Below, in pieces: positions 35,834 through 45,649 of a DNA stretch of 64,000 nucleotides; position 1 is the stretch's first letter; every line of letters starts with the position of its first letter. The notes under the pieces are model-generated. The model was not told where the DNA came from, did no database searches, and saw only the letters and a program-made list of their open reading frames with translations. The translations under genes and the position numbers were made by a program. This DNA comes from Saprospiraceae bacterium (GTDB lineage Bacteria > Bacteroidota > Bacteroidia > Chitinophagales > Saprospiraceae): NCBI GenBank assembly GCA_016715405.1, contig JADKAE010000020.1:1-64000 (forward strand), read 5' to 3'.

Positions 35834-36861
35834 GTGAACAAATCACTTATTCCAGTTGCTATGCCCAAACGGGCGCCCTTGAAAGAAGGCATGAAAATAT
35901 TAGCTGCCGACGTAGGCGGCACCAAAACCGATCTGGCACTTTTTGAAATGAAAGGCGATCAATTGTCGATGGTCAAAGAATCGCTTTTTCCTTCGGCAGA
36001 GTTTATGTCGCTCGAAGATATCATCCTGTCTTTGAAAAAATCGCTGAATTGCCGCCGCGGCTCAGCATCGCCTTTGCAGGGCCTGTTCAGGGGGGCAAAG
36101 CCAAAGCCACCAACCTGGACTGGCAGATCGACAGCACACAATTGAGCAGCAATCTCGGCATTCCGGAGGTGTTCCTGATCAACGACCTGGAGGCCGAAGC
36201 GTACGGACTGGCTGCTTTGCAGGCACAGGATCTGGTGACGGTTTATGCTGTAAAAGGGCCTGCCGAAGGCAATGTGGGCATCATCGCTCCCGGCACCGGA
36301 CTCGGCGAGGCGGGTATGTATTGGGATGGAAAATTGCTGCACCCATTCGCCACCGAAGGCGGGCACACCGACTTTTCTCCCCGCAATCCCACCGACTGGG
36401 AGTTTTTACTTTTTTTACAAAAAAAATACGGCCACGTAAGCTGGGAACGCATTATCTCCGGCCCGGGCATCAACCATATTTACGATTTCTTGCGCGATGA
36501 AAAAGGTTGGGAGGAATCGCAGTGGATGAAAGACAACTGGCAGGACCACGATCGCGCGGCTATTATTTCCCAGGGCGCCAAAAACGGCTCTGCGTTGTGC
36601 CTCGAAACACTCCGGCTATTTATGAAATACCTGGCCATAGAATCGGCAAATATTGCGCTGAAATTAAAAACTACCGGCGGTATTTACATAGGCGGCGGCA
36701 TCATTCCCAAGATCTGGAATGAGGAGTTGAAAGCCGTTTTCCTCGAACATTTCTTCGAAGTAGGCCGCCTGCGACACCTACTCGAAGCCGTGCCGGTTTA
36801 TATTGTGCTCAATCCCAAAACCCCGCTTTTGGGGGCCGCGTATTATGGGGCTAGTACTTAG
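35834..36861 (+). CDS. glk: Glucokinase (one frameshift)
   Basis: Phosphorylates glucose to glucose 6-phosphate with ATP. The N-terminal phosphate-binding motif is LAADVGGTKTDLALF. SIAFAGPVQGGKAK, FLINDLEAEAYGL, GIIAPGTGLGEAG, TEGGHTDFSPRN and GGIYIGGGIIPKIW follow the Glk family. The two frames join at about 36036 by adding one A to an A6 run (LKKIAELPPRLSIAF), giving about 340 residues. Translation may start at the ATG at 35891 (MKILAADVGG) rather than the GTG at 35834, since the extra N-terminal segment is not conserved. It can use glucose from GH130 phosphorolysis. Confidence 0.88.
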
Positions 36862-36885
36862 TCGCCGACTGCCGACTGCCTATTA
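36859..36885. repeat. Short GCCGACT repeat at the glucokinase stop codon
   Basis: TAGTCGCCGACTGCCGACTG starts exactly at the glk stop codon. It fills the 21-bp gap to the convergent transporter gene. Confidence 0.5.
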
Positions 36886-38226
36886 ATGTCCGCCCCCCGT
36901 AGGCGTTAAAATAGGAGGTTCAGCAGTTGAATCGTATTTTATAAAATAAACCGACACAGCTGCGCCTAACATCAGCGCGCCGGCCAGTCGCATAGCATTT
37001 ACCGGATTATTGCCGAGCCAGGATTCGTAATACATCGGGATCGTAAACGTTTCGAACAACATCGGGATCACGATAAACATATTAAAAATACCCATATATA
37101 CACCTGTGCGTTCTGCCGGAATACTACCCGCGAGCATAATATAGGGATTACCCATCATACTGGCCCAGCAGAGGCCGATGCCGATCATAGGCAGGAAAAG
37201 CATATTTTCATTTTTAATGGCCGGGATCATCAGCATGCCGATACCTGCAAGGGCGAGGCAAATGCCGTGGATCGATTTGGGGCCGTATCTGCGGGCCAGC
37301 CAGGCCATGCCAAAAGCAGAGACAAACGCCACGGCGTTGTAAAAAGCGCCAAGAGGCCCCACCAGTAGTTCGGCTTCGCGGAACAAGGGGCTGGTGGCAT
37401 CGACGGTATTGTGCAGCGACTTCGACAGGCATTTGGCGATATATTGCCAATAAATAAACATCGCATACCAACAAAAAAGCATCATGGGGCCCATCAGTTT
37501 CATGGTAAGGGGCATCTCTTTTATGGCATGGCCGATCTCGGCAAAAGTAGCGCCAAAGCCGGAGGGCGCCTTCCGGATGGCGTCTTTTTCAGTTTCCGTC
37601 AGCGGTATTTCTTTAGTGGTGTAAAGCGTCCACATGATGGAAGCGATCGACACTACCGAGCCGATAATAAAAGCAATAAAAGTAGTAGACGGCAATTTGC
37701 CGATTTTATCAACGGGGTCGAAAGCCAGCAAATTGATAAGCAGAAAAGGAGTGAGGTAAGAAAGCGTTTGACCCAGTCCGGTAAAAGCGCTTTGTGAAAG
37801 AAAACCCAGCGAATGCTGGCTTTTGTCGAGTTTGTCGCTCACAAAAGCGCGATAGGGCTCTTGCGTGATATTATTGGCGGCGTCCAAAATCCAGAGGATA
37901 CTGGCGGCCATCCATACCGTACTGCTGTAGGGCATGGCAAACAGCGACAAGCTGCACAACACGGCGCCGATAAAAAAGTAGGGTCTGCGGCGGCCCCAGC
38001 GGCTGAGCGTGCGGTCGCTGATTGCCCCGATAATGGGTTGCACAATGAGGCCCGTCATAGGACCTGCGAGCCAAAGCAGCGGCAACTTGCTTTCCTCGGC
38101 GCCGAGGTAGGAATAAATAGGGCTCATATTGGCTTGCTGCAGGCCGAAGCTGTATTGCAAGCCGAAAAAGCCCAGGTTCATATTCAGGATCTGGGAGAGG
38201 GTCAGAAGTGTTTTTTTGTTGGCCAT
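36883..38226 (-). CDS. SLC45-type MFS sugar transporter
   Basis: 447 residues, 12 predicted spans. The N-terminus [20 protein letters not shown], with [20 protein letters not shown], and the first-loop motif [20 protein letters not shown] (a modified RxGRRRP) are hallmarks of GPH/SLC45-like sucrose or maltose carriers. [24 protein letters not shown] residues near helix 10 also fit (here [20 protein letters not shown]). It lies next to glucokinase, tail to tail, and near a mannobiose-degrading operon. A disaccharide substrate is likely, but which one is unknown. A good promoter is visible upstream. Confidence 0.85.
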   Translation of the reverse strand: MANKKTLLTLSQILNMNLGFFGLQYSFGLQQANMSPIYSYLGAEESKLPLLWLAGPMTGLIVQPIIGAISDRTLSRWGRRRPYFFIGAVLCSLSLFAMPYSSTVWMAASILWILDAANNITQEPYRAFVSDKLDKSQHSLGFLSQSAFTGLGQTLSYLTPFLLINLLAFDPVDKIGKLPSTTFIAFIIGSVVSIASIMWTLYTTKEIPLTETEKDAIRKAPSGFGATFAEIGHAIKEMPLTMKLMGPMMLFCWYAMFIYWQYIAKCLSKSLHNTVDATSPLFREAELLVGPLGAFYNAVAFVSAFGMAWLARRYGPKSIHGICLALAGIGMLMIPAIKNENMLFLPMIGIGLCWASMMGNPYIMLAGSIPAERTGVYMGIFNMFIVIPMLFETFTIPMYYESWLGNNPVNAMRLAGALMLGAAVSVYFIKYDSTAEPPILTPTGGGH

Positions 38227-38269
38227 CGAAAGCGGTAGTATAGGTGGTCAATAGGTGGTTTGTCGTTGA

Positions 38270-38300
38270 CAAATATAATATCTTTATTGACCAAACAAAC
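38270..38300 (-). promoter_or_regulatory. Bacteroidota-type promoter for the SLC45-type transporter
   Basis: On the minus strand TTTG is followed after 18 bp by TATATTTG, matching -33 TTTG and -7 TAnnTTTG. The -7 box ends 44 bp before the ATG at 38226. This is the clearest full promoter in the window. Confidence 0.6.
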
Positions 38301-38306
38301 GCTAAG

Positions 38307-38340
38307 AAGCCGCTACAACTTTGTGGGGTTATAGCGGCTT
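38307..38340. terminator. Stem-loop, probable terminator of the small lipoprotein gene
   Basis: AAGCCGCTA and TAGCGGCTT form a 9-bp stem around a 16-base loop. It lies 24 bp after the lipoprotein stop. No strong T-run follows, so termination is tentative. Confidence 0.45.
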
Positions 38341-38363
38341 CATAATGGAAAGATGGGGAGGTC

Positions 38364-38768
38364 TTACAAACGCCAACACGATTTTTGGCAATCGGAAGCA
38401 CTTGTTGTCGCATCTTGATAGCATTTCTGTCTTTCCTCTGCGTTTTCAATTTTTGCACAGGCCTCGCGATGTTGCTGCAAATTGCGTATACAACGTTTGC
38501 TGCATTCTTGCTGGGCTACATCCACCGGGTTTTCCCAGAATTCGTCGCTGGCGAAAAAATTCTCAAGAGGGGAGCCAAAAACCATGTCATTAACTATCCT
38601 CGTTTTCAGTTTTTGATCAGAAAGCTCCTGAGTAAGCTGGTCTACCTTTTTTTCCAGTTCGGTTACTTTTTGGGCAAGCTGTGTACCGTCGCCTTTGGGT
38701 TGTGAACAACTCATTGCAAAAACGGCCAACAGGCAAATTGAAAAAATAATGTTGGTTTTCATGGTCAC
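38364..38768 (-). CDS. Small cysteine-containing lipoprotein, unknown function
   Basis: About 134 residues. The N-terminus NIIFSICLLAVFAMSCSQPK has a lipobox (FAMSC) for lipid attachment. A short coiled coil (TQLAQKVTELEKKVDQLTQE) resembles a trimerising stalk. The C-terminal half has several spaced cysteines (QQECSKRCIRNL, CAKIENAEERQKCYQD, CQKSCWRL), probably disulfide-bonded in the periplasm. Two in-frame start codons (MTMK at 38768 and 38762) are equally possible. No family was recognised. Confidence 0.7.
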   Translation of the reverse strand: MTMKTNIIFSICLLAVFAMSCSQPKGDGTQLAQKVTELEKKVDQLTQELSDQKLKTRIVNDMVFGSPLENFFASDEFWENPVDVAQQECSKRCIRNLQQHREACAKIENAEERQKCYQDATTSASDCQKSCWRL

Positions 38769-38798
38769 ATTTTTATTAAAGAATAATTGAATAAAGAT

Positions 38799-39434
38799 TT
38801 ACTTCTTATTAGCCAGTGCATTATCTAATGCATCGATAAATAAGACAAACACTTCATTTCCGGTGAGCGCTTCTTCGTTGCTAAATCCAAAAAGGCTCGA
38901 GGATTGTTTTACCTCGTCCATTCTGGTGCGTTTTTTGTATTGTGCGGTTTCTTTTCCATTTTTATCGTACACGGTAATCTCGACGATCATATCCACCTTT
39001 TGTTTTTTCTTGGAAAATGGACCGTCCGAGGTAGTAGTAGACCCGCCTGACAGGATCTGGATGTTCATGTCGAGGTATGTATCGTATTTGCCCGACGCCA
39101 CGGCGTCTTTGATCTTTTCGTTGGGGAAACCGGTGAGTTTTCCGATGCCATTCATTTTGCAGGTTGAAGCAACCGTTTTTTTGTCGAGGTCGATTTTGAG
39201 CTTTTTTTCGATGACGTCCTGGGCATAAGAAAAAAGGGTGTCTACTGTTCTTATGGAGATCGTTTTTTTGTCGGCATTTTCGTATTTAAACGATTCGCTG
39301 TCGTCATCCCAAAATTCTACATCCGTGCTAATCATTACGGATAAATCCAGTTTGCTGATCACGGCGTTTTGAGCGGTGATGGCGGTTGCTGTTTTCAGGA
39401 AAACGAGTATGAAGACAAGAAATAAGTTTTTCAT
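38799..39434 (-). CDS. Secreted protein of unknown function
   Basis: 211 residues with a signal peptide (MKNLFLVFILVFLKTATAIT, cut near AQN). The mature part is rich in lysine, aspartate and beta-strand-like residues. It ends in GNEVFVLFIDALDNALANKK. No domain was recognised. It lies 31 bp upstream of the small lipoprotein gene on the same strand, so the two may be cotranscribed. Confidence 0.65.
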   Translation of the reverse strand: MKNLFLVFILVFLKTATAITAQNAVISKLDLSVMISTDVEFWDDDSESFKYENADKKTISIRTVDTLFSYAQDVIEKKLKIDLDKKTVASTCKMNGIGKLTGFPNEKIKDAVASGKYDTYLDMNIQILSGGSTTTSDGPFSKKKQKVDMIVEITVYDKNGKETAQYKKRTRMDEVKQSSSLFGFSNEEALTGNEVFVLFIDALDNALANKK

Positions 39435-39539
39435 TAGTGTTGTGTGTTTTTCATTAATACCCTTGTAGTCCCGTGAATTACAGGGAGGGCTGGAAAATAT
39501 TTTTAGGTAACTATTTAGGTTAACAGCCTAACCTGAATT

Positions 39540-39627
39540 GACACCCCTAACCCCTAAAGGGGAACCCCTCTGGTAAACGGGGTTTTCTTGATAGCGGGAA
39601 GACTCCCCTTTAGGGGCTGGGGGTGTC
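39540..39627. repeat. REP-like palindrome, copy 3
   Basis: GACACCCCTAACCCCTAAAG at the left is mirrored by CTTTAGGGGCTGGGGGTGTC at the right. The inner spacer contains GGTAAACGGGGTTTTC. It lies in the gap 39435-39810, which has no gene and nothing else recognised. Confidence 0.85.
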
Positions 39628-39810
39628 AAAAGTAAAGGCCTTTGCGCTTATTTTGGCGTTAATTTATACCTGCTAAATAGTTACATTTTTAGAAGATTAG
39701 ACAAAGCGGGATGCGCTTTTAAGTATGGTCAATATGGAGCAATGGCTCCTGGCGGATAAGAAATAAATTTATTGCGGTAGGGTGAAGGTTTACCCTACCG
39801 CAACATACGC

Positions 39811-40488
39811 TTAATCGATATTTGACATATCACAAATACTGATAGCGGCGACTGCGGGCGCCTTATGCGCCTGGGGGATTTGCGGCCCTTGGCCAGCCTG
39901 GTCAACACGGACCAATTGGGCTTCCAGGTAGTACGCATACTCAAAATAATTGGCAAGCACCTTATCAGAGTTCATCGTAATTTCTCGCGTTTGGTAGTTG
40001 GGAGAACTTCCAAACTTGTTGGAGTCAAAAATCGCGAGGATTTCTACTTTTTCAGGAGAAGGCGGTGAAGAAATGCTGTATCTCTTCAAAAATACAAGCA
40101 ACCTTTGTTTGGCCTTGTCGGTAACCAAATACCGCACTCTAAGACTCTTAGGCTGGTATCCAGGCAATCCCATGAATTGATCGATATTGTATCGGATGGT
40201 CGCTGCACCCGTTGAAACAGACGGGGCCAAACTGGCAACCGCGTCATGAATCGTAAAATTGTCAATGGGCAATGGGTCCGTGTTTGGCGGCAACAAAAGT
40301 TCATTGACTCGACCCAATACTACGGCATTGATGCTGGACTCATCTACCGAACCGGCAGAACCAATTGTGTTCCAACAGGGCTGAAATTCGATGTTTGCAT
40401 CCTTTCCGGCATTTCGGGTTTTGGCAGGGTCGCAAGCACTCATCAATACGCTGATGGCTGCTAACAACAACAAGATTTGATTTTTCAT
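39811..40488 (-). CDS. Lipoprotein of unknown function
   Basis: 225 residues. MKNQILLLLAAISVLMSACD carries a lipobox (LMSAC). The rest is predicted beta/alpha with no recognised family. Short features are NELLLPPNTDPLPIDNFTIH, RYNIDQFMGLPGYQPKSLRV and KVEILAIFDSNKFG. The protein probably sits in the outer or inner membrane leaflet facing the periplasm. It is divergent from the RlpA/SPOR gene. Confidence 0.65.
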   Translation of the reverse strand: MKNQILLLLAAISVLMSACDPAKTRNAGKDANIEFQPCWNTIGSAGSVDESSINAVVLGRVNELLLPPNTDPLPIDNFTIHDAVASLAPSVSTGAATIRYNIDQFMGLPGYQPKSLRVRYLVTDKAKQRLLVFLKRYSISSPPSPEKVEILAIFDSNKFGSSPNYQTREITMNSDKVLANYFEYAYYLEAQLVRVDQAGQGPQIPQAHKAPAVAAISICDMSNID

Positions 40489-40706
40489 AACTGGTAGTTT
40501 GAAGATGAAATAAATTGATTTCTCATTAATACAAATAGGAGAAAATCATTACAACCCATTTCTCTCCCCCCCACAGTCCCAAATTCGGCTTGCATCTTGT
40601 TGCATATTATTACAAAATGATATACCTTGCCTGAACGAATTTCGCGTTGAATATTTTGCATCACGGCCGAAGCAGCGCCATGAGCATATCTAAAACACAA
40701 AACAAC

Positions 40707-41487
40707 ATGTGGAAGAAAAATTTTGCCCTATTCGTACTGGTACTTTTTGCAACAAGCATGCTTCAAGCACAGTACACCGAAACCGGCCTGGCCAGCTATT
40801 ACGCCGATAAATTGCACGGCAGGAAAACCTCCAGCGGCGAAGTCTACGACAAAGAAGCCCTCACCGGCGCACACGGCAGCCTGCCCGTAGGCTCTATCGT
40901 GCGGGTAACCCGCCTCGACAACGACGAGTCGGTCACCGTGCGCATCAACGACTGCTGCGTGTCCTGCGCAAAAGGCAAAAGCCACGTCATCGACCTGTCG
41001 CGCGCCGCCGCCGAACGCATCAATATGATCCGCGACGGCCACACGAAGGTGATGGTAGAATTGCTTACCCTGGGCGACGGCAAACCCTGCTGCGGCAAAT
41101 CGGTACAGCCTAAGTCGAAGACTCTCCCAAAGGAATTGGACAAACAACTCACCGCCAAAGGCGGCACGGTGACTAAAGCTACATCGGTCACGGTAAACGA
41201 CGGAACCTATCGCGCCGAGGTGCTCAAGCCGATCAGCAAAGGCTACGGCGTACAAATCGGCGCCTACGGCGACCTGGTGAACGCCGAACGCCGCATCGAT
41301 GAACTGAAGAAGAAAGGGTTTAATAACCTGCTTATTAATGTGAATAAGAGCAATGTCAAAACGCCCTATCGCGTGGTACTTCGGCCCTTTCGACACCCAA
41401 CCCAGCGCCGACGGTTATAACAAAAGCCTGATTAAGAAGTACAAGATCAAGGGCTTTGTGATGGAGCTTTATAATTATGAACAGTGA
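40707..41487 (+). CDS. RlpA-like double-psi beta-barrel protein with SPOR domain (one frameshift)
   Basis: About 260 residues from ATG 40707, which starts a signal peptide ([20 protein letters not shown], cut AQ). An RlpA-type DPBB domain follows: [60 protein letters not shown] and [12 protein letters not shown]. RlpA proteins cleave or bind glycan strands of peptidoglycan. The C-terminal SPOR repeat ([20 protein letters not shown]) binds denuded glycans at division sites. The frame breaks near 41375; the correct continuation reads [20 protein letters not shown]. The last codons (EQ, stop) lie in a GTGAACA repeat. Confidence 0.85.
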
Positions 41488-41575
41488 ACAGTGAATTGTG
41501 AATTACGAATTACGAATGAATTCACTAATTGATAATTAATGATTAAAATCATTCGTAATTGGTAATTCCATTGTA
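41485..41575. repeat. Repeat with TGAACAG/TGAATTA units at the RlpA stop
   Basis: TGA occurs at 41485, 41492 and 41499 (every 7 bp), starting with the RlpA stop codon. AATTACGAATTACGAAT units and their inverted form GTAATTGGTAATTCC follow. No gene lies in 41488-41607. Confidence 0.75.
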
Positions 41576-41607
41576 ACTCCATCAAACCATTACGAATCGG
41601 GGGATAT

Positions 41608-43908
41608 ATGCTGCTTTACGGCTTTGCTGGCGTCTTGCTTTGGAGCAACAATGTGGCAGGGAGGAGAGCGAAGGCGTATTGCCCGATCGGGTAGACTACA
41701 ACTTCCACGTCAAACCCATACTGGCTGATAAATGCTTTGCCTGTCACGGTCCCGACGCCAGTAAGCGAGAGGCGGGGCTGCGCCTCGACCTGAAGGAAAA
41801 TGCCTTGGGCGAACTACCCGAACACCCCGGCGCCTTCGCCATCGTGCCGGGTAAACCCGAACAAAGCGAACTGATACGCCGCATCCGCCACGAAGACCCG
41901 CTGGAAGTGATGCCGCCGTCCGATAGTAAGCTGGCTTTAAGCGAATTTGAAAAGGATGTTTTAGAAAAATGGATCAAGCAGGGCGCGATCTTCAAGCCGC
42001 ATTGGGCCTTTACGCCGCCCGTAAAAGCGGCATTGCCCAAAGTGCGCAAAAAGAAGTGGCCGCAATCACCTTGATTATTTTGTATTGCAGCGCCTGGAAC
42101 AGAATGGCTGGGGGCCCTCGCCCGAAGCCGACCGGGCCACCTTGCTGCGCCGCCTCAGCCTCGACCTCAGCGGTTTGCCGCCCACACCCGCCCAGGTCGA
42201 CGCGTTTGTGAATGACCCATCGCCGGATGCCTACGAAAAACGGGTAGACTCCCTGCTGGCCTCGTCCGCCTACGGCGAACGGATGGCCCTCGAATGGCTC
42301 GACGCCGCCCGCTATGCCGATAGTCACGGCTACCAGGACGACAGCTACCGCTCGATGTGGCCCTGGCGCGATTGGGTGATCCACGCCTTTAACACCAACC
42401 TGCCCTACAACAAATTCCTCACCTGGCAACTCGCCGGCGATTTGCTGCCTAATGCCACCAAAGAACAGATCCTGGCTACCGGCTTCAACCGCAACCACCC
42501 CATCACCCAGGAAGGCGGCGTAATCGACGAAGAATACCGCTCGACTTACGTGGCAGACCGCGCCAATACGCTCGGCAAATCGGTGCTGGGCATTACCCTC
42601 GAATGCGCCAAATGCCACGATCACAAGTACGACCCCTTTACCCAGGACGACTACTACGGCGTGTATGCTTTTTTTAATAATGTAGCCGAAAAAGGCCTGC
42701 AAATGGACGCCGTGCAGGCCGCCTCCGCCCGCAACTATGCCGATGCACCCGCCCTGCCTATCTCGGATGACGACGTGAAGCGCATCCTCCGCTTTATCAA
42801 CAAACGCGATACGGGCACGGTGAACGTGATGGTGATGAACGATTCGATGCCCAGGTCTACTTTTGTCTTGAAGCGGGGCAACTACGACAGTCCGGACCGC
42901 CCCGTAAAAGCCACGGCGCCTCCTGCGATTGCGCCATTTCGCAAAGACTGGCCCGCCAACCGGTTAGGTTTGTCCAATTGGCTGGTGAGCCGTGAAAATC
43001 CGCTTACCGCCCGCGTGTACGTGAACCGGCTGTGGGCTATGTTGTTTGGCCAGGGACTGGTGCGCACAGTCGAAGACTTCGGCAACCAGGGCGCCCTGCC
43101 TTCCCACCCCGAACTACTCGACTGGCTGGCGGTGGATTTTATGGATAATGGCTGGGATATCAAAAAAATGATGCGCAAAATCGTGTTGTCGGCCACTTAC
43201 CGGCAATCGTCCGCGATAAGCGAGGAAGCCAAGGTGGAAGACCCCGAAAACCGGCTTTTATCGCACGGTCCCCGCCACCGCCTGCCCGCCGAAATACTGC
43301 GCGACTACGTGCTGGCCACCAGCGGATTGCTGCACCGCGAAGTGGGCGGCGTCAGCGTAAAACCCTACCAGCCGCCGGGGTTGTGGGAAGAAACCAACGC
43401 CGGCGAAAACCGGGGTATCCTCACCACCTACGTGCAAGATACCGGCGTCGATTTGTACCGGCGCTCGTTGTATACCTTCTGGAAGCGCACCCTGCCGCAC
43501 CCTGTGATGACCCTTTTTGACGCCCCCACGCGCGACAACTGCGAGGTGCGGCGCCAAAAGACGAATACGCCGCTGCAAGCGCTGGCTATGCAAAACGACG
43601 TGCAGGTGATGGAGGCTTCCCGGGTGCTGGCCCAGCAAATCGCGCCGGCCTACGGAGATGACGAAAAAGCCTTGCAACAACTATTCAGACGTGTGCTGCG
43701 GGCCCTCCAATGATAAAGAGATGAAAAATTGATGGAATATTTTGAATCGGCAAAAAGCGCTTTGCGGCAGCGCCTAAAAGCCAGGCAATTGTTGGCCAGC
43801 GGCAGTTACCCCCAGCCGGCTGATACAATCGACCCTGCCAGGTTTGCCGCGCTGATGTTGAGTGCGCAGTTGTTGTATAATTTGGATGAAACTTTGGTGA
43901 AGAGCTGA
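41608..43908 (+). CDS. Planctomycete-type cytochrome c/DUF1549/DUF1553 protein (several frameshifts)
   Basis: Domains in order: a short PSCyt1-type cytochrome region with ILADKCFACHGPD (heme motif CFACH) and EVMPPSDSKLALSEFEKDVL; DUF1549 with LLRRLSLDLSGLPPTPAQVD, MALEWLDAARYADSHGYQDD, ITQEGGVIDEEYRSTYVADR and LECAKCHDHKYDPFTQDDYY (a second CxxCH); DUF1553 with RVYVNRLWAMLFGQGLVRTV and APTRDNCEVRRQKTNTPLQA. Frame changes are needed near 42062 and twice near 43696-43727. The C-terminal NLDETLVKS shows the true end. The 5' end is unclear; ATG 41608 or a nearby start with another indel are possible. Such genes are exported and paired with DUF1501 genes. Their substrate is unknown. Confidence 0.82.
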
Positions 43909-43937
43909 AAATTGTTATTATTGTAAATAATTAGATT

Positions 43938-44198
43938 ATGACAACTCAAACCATAAATATTGATTTGCCTTCCGATATTCTTTTAACCTTAAACGAATCA
44001 GAGAAGGAGCTAAAAAAACGAATAAAAATTTCTTTAGCGATTCTCCTCTATGTGCAGCAAAAGGTGACTATTGGAAAAGCTGCCCAAATAGCTGACTTAT
44101 CTCGGCTTCAGTTTGAGACCGTACTTTCAGAAAACAAGATACCTATATCTTCCCTGGATTTGAGTGATGTATTGGGTGATGTTGAAAAGTTGAAGTAG
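43938..44198 (+). CDS. UPF0175 family small protein (antitoxin-like)
   Basis: 86 residues: INIDLPSDILLTLNESEKEL at the start, then IKISLAILLYVQQKVTIGKA, AQIADLSRLQFETVLSENKI. UPF0175 proteins contain a helix-turn-helix-like segment. Some accompany PIN-like toxins as antitoxins. Here no toxin lies downstream. The gene lies between the DUF1549/1553 and DUF1501 genes, which normally follow each other directly. It may be an inserted orphan antitoxin or a small regulator that is cotranscribed. AT content is higher than in its neighbours, in line with acquisition. Confidence 0.8.
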   Translation: MTTQTINIDLPSDILLTLNESEKELKKRIKISLAILLYVQQKVTIGKAAQIADLSRLQFETVLSENKIPISSLDLSDVLGDVEKLK

Positions 44199-44248
44199 AA
44201 TGAAGAATGGGTTAGAAGAATAAATTATCAACAACGAGCACCTAACAA

Positions 44249-45551
44249 ATGCAGCCCTTCACTCCCGAACAACAAGCCCGCCTCCGTATCAACCGGCGGG
44301 TATTTTTTTCCAAACTGAGCGTGGGCATCGGCGCGCTGGCCCTGGGTTCATTGCTTACACCCGACCTGTTTCGGGGCAGAGGAGTAGGGGAGGGGGCCTT
44401 GCAGACCGGCATTCCCCATTTTATGCCCAAAGCCAAGCGCATCATCTATTTGTTCCAGTCGGGGGCGCCGTCGCAATTGGAGAGTTTCGACTACAAACCC
44501 GAATTGCGGCGCAGGATGGTCCGACGAATTGTGTATCGTCAGGAGCATGTTCACCGAAGCCATCAACCACGACCCGGCCATCACCTTTTTCCAGACCGGC
44601 CACCAGCAGTCGGGCCGCCCCAGCATGGGCTCCTGGCTGAGCTACGGACTGGGCAGCGAAAACCAGAATCTGCCCTCCTTTGTGGTGCTCACCTCGCGTG
44701 GCAAAGGCAACAGCCAGGGCCTCTACGCCAAATTGTGGTCGAGTGGTTTTCTCGACTCCAAACACCAGGGCGTATTGTTGCGCTCGGGCAAAGACCCCGT
44801 ATTATACCTCAAAGACTCCGACGGCCTCGACCGCGAACACCGCCGCGAATGGCTCGACCACCTCAACGCCCTCAACGAAATGAACTACGAACAGAGCGGC
44901 GACGAAGAAATCCAATCGCGGGTAGCCCAATACGAGATGGCCTACCGCATGCAGATGTCGGTGCCCGAAGTGGTCGACCTGGGCAGCGAACCCGAGCATA
45001 TCGTCAAGATGTACGGCCCCGAATGCATGAACCCCGGCACCTTTGCCGCCAACTGCCTGCTGGCGCGCCGGCTGGCCGAGCGGGGGGTGCGGTTCATACA
45101 ATTGTACCACCAGGGCTGGGACCAGCACGGCAACCTGCCCAACGAGATGTCGCTGCAAGCCAAAGACGTCGACCAGGCTTCGGCGGCGTTAATCCTCGAC
45201 CTCAAACAACGCGGCATGCTCGACGATACCCTCGTTATATGGGGCGGCGAATTTGGCCGCACGAGTTACTGCCAGGGGCCCTTCCAACCCGATAACTACG
45301 GCCGCGACCACCATCCGCGTTGCTTTAGCATCTGGATGGCCGGCGGCGGCGTGAAAACCGGCCAGGTATACGGCGAAACCGATGATTTTGGCTACAATAT
45401 CACCCGCGATCCGGTGCATATCCACGATTTCCATGCTACCTTGCTCCACCTCATGGGCCTCGACCACGAGCAGCTGATCTACAAATACCAGGGCAGGCGC
45501 TTCCGGCTGACGGATGTGGCCGGGCAGGTGGTGCCGGGGCTTATTATATGA
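44249..45551 (+). CDS. DUF1501 protein with an apparent internal deletion and frameshift
   Basis: The N-terminus ([20 protein letters not shown]) has a Tat-like signal region. [20 protein letters not shown] and ESFDYKPEL are the DUF1501 start. The second frame begins [20 protein letters not shown] and runs through [59 protein letters not shown] and [18 protein letters not shown]. Normal family members have about 50-60 more residues between YKPEL and DELCIV, here reduced to a few codons near 44515, with a change of frame. This is either a true deletion or an assembly fault. DUF1501 proteins resemble sulfatases/alkaline phosphatases and pair with DUF1553 genes. Confidence 0.82.
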
Positions 45552-45645
45552 GACTGTACGACTTTACGACTGTAGGACTGTAGGAACAATGATCATATAG
45601 TCGTACAGTCGTAAAGTCCTAAAGTCGCATGGTCGCAAAGTCTTT
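45551..45645. repeat. Inverted octamer array (GACTGTAC)n / (AGTCGTAA)n
   Basis: The left arm has GACTGTAC, GACTTTAC, GACTGTAG and GACTGTAG. The core is AACAATGATCATAT. The right arm has AGTCGTAC, AGTCGTAA, AGTCCTAA, AGTCGCAT and GGTCGCAA. The array starts at the DUF1501 stop and ends beside the start of the cytochrome gene. Confidence 0.85.
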
Positions 45646-45649
45646 TACT

